The position numbers and the translations under genes were made by a program. The notes under the pieces are model-generated. The model saw only the letters and a program-made list of their open reading frames with translations, was not told the DNA's origin and ran no database searches. From JANYCG01 sp031418395 (GTDB lineage: Bacteria > Pseudomonadota > Gammaproteobacteria > Burkholderiales > Burkholderiaceae_C): a DNA stretch of 5,781 nucleotides. Location: assembly GCA_031418395.1 (NCBI GenBank), contig JANOXL010000228.1, forward strand, positions 1 through 5,781. The letters are read 5' to 3'. The stretch's first letter is position 1; each line of letters starts with the position of its first letter. Positions 5,225 through 5,781 of the stretch are shown here, piece after piece.

Positions 5225-5781
5225 GTGCTGACATTTGATCCCGTCTGGCTGGCGGCGCTGCAAAAGCGCGCCAGCCAGCCGCCTGAATCGCCCCGGGCGC
5301 CCCTGTATGCGGGCGGGCGGCAAATTGGCTCGTTTTTACCGCATCTGTTTGATGATTTGCCTGCCTGGGTCAATCTAAACAAGCATAATTTGCTCCTGAA
5401 AATGGAGCAAGGTCGAACTGCATACGGTGCTGCTGTCTGGCAAGTGCAAGGCGATTTGACGCGTTCCATCAACCAGATCGCCGCCGCTTTGCGTGATGCA
5501 CCTGCTGGCCACGTGGCCCATGGCTTTGTGGCGAAATACTGGCGCGGTGAGCAGTTGGGTATTTACGCCCCATCCGGTGATTTGCTCGGCAGCATCGAGC
5601 GCGGTGGCGTGCGGCCCCTGGGCATCGCCACCCGCGCCGTGCATCTGGTTGGCCGCACGCCCAGTGGCGGCATGTGGGTGCAACAGCGCTCTTTGACCAA
5701 GGCCAACGATCCCGGCCAATGGGACACCCTGATGGGCGGCATGATTTCCGCCAATGACGACCTGCCAAGCGCCTTGGCGCG
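5225..5781 (+). CDS. NUDIX hydrolase with DUF4743-type N-terminal domain (3' end outside window)
   Basis: The frame is open from the GTG at 5225 to the right edge, giving 185 residues of an incomplete protein. The first 130 or so (starting MLTFDPVWLAALQKRA, containing LPHLFDDLPAWV and GFVAKYWRGEQLGIY) resemble the DUF4743-type domain found in front of NUDIX domains of the thiamine-pyrophosphokinase-associated group. The NUDIX fold begins near residue 137 with VHLVGRTPSGGMWVQQRS, then GQWDTLMGGMIS, and the window ends inside the NUDIX box. The first acidic position of the box (G-x5-E) is Asp178 instead of Glu. The REXXEE core that binds the metal lies outside. The family hydrolyses nucleoside-diphosphate-linked compounds; the substrate here is unknown. 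GTG 5225 is chosen over the in-frame TTG at 5219, and the ATG at 5205 is in another frame with an early stop. Start confidence is moderate. Confidence 0.87.
   Translation, partial: MLTFDPVWLAALQKRASQPPESPRAPLYAGGRQIGSFLPHLFDDLPAWVNLNKHNLLLKMEQGRTAYGAAVWQVQGDLTRSINQIAAALRDAPAGHVAHGFVAKYWRGEQLGIYAPSGDLLGSIERGGVRPLGIATRAVHLVGRTPSGGMWVQQRSLTKANDPGQWDTLMGGMISANDDLPSALA

Noticed and set aside
1..5781. CRISPR array, tRNA/rRNA genes, insertion sequence or transposase
   Set aside because: No regularly spaced direct repeats, no cloverleaf-like or rRNA-like stretches, and no transposase motifs were found on either strand.

Overview
The 5.8 kb window looks like a piece of a GC-rich betaproteobacterial chromosome, most plausibly Burkholderiales/Comamonadaceae. 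That assignment is an inference from the protein style (a QorA very close to the E. coli type, a Comamonadaceae-like NUDIX protein with a long N-terminal domain) and from codon use. No marker gene fixes the taxon.

Layout. Positions 1-2167 (minus strand) hold the first 722 codons of a very large ATPase gene that runs off the left edge. It has an N-terminal P-loop head, a long coiled-coil arm, a short globular hinge-like stretch and the start of a returning coiled-coil arm: the architecture of an SMC/MukB/RecN-type protein, most like the DUF3584 group as I remember it. A 201-bp AT-richer divergent gap (2168-2368) separates it from a small plus-strand CinA C-terminal-domain (PncC-like) gene at 2369-2875. 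The next gap (2876-3074) is about 41% G+C by count over 2881-3060. It is strikingly rich in inverted repeats, including two perfect 9-bp-arm dyads.

From 3075 rightwards the window becomes uniformly GC-rich and ordinary. An EamA-type ten-helix transporter (3075-3992, minus) is divergent from qor, an NADPH:quinone oxidoreductase of the zinc-independent MDR family (4207-5190, plus). Qor is followed after 34 bp by the 5' part of a NUDIX hydrolase (5225 to the right edge, plus), probably in the same transcript.

How the genes relate. The right half reads as housekeeping or stress metabolism (quinone/aldehyde reduction, nucleotide-type hydrolysis, small-molecule efflux). The left half has lower GC and carries the large SMC-like gene, so it may be an accessory segment. 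Any partners of the SMC-like ATPase would lie beyond position 1, because it is the first gene of its transcription unit. The window alone therefore cannot show whether it belongs to a defence, plasmid-exclusion or DNA-repair system. No tRNA, rRNA, CRISPR array, insertion sequence or riboswitch was seen.
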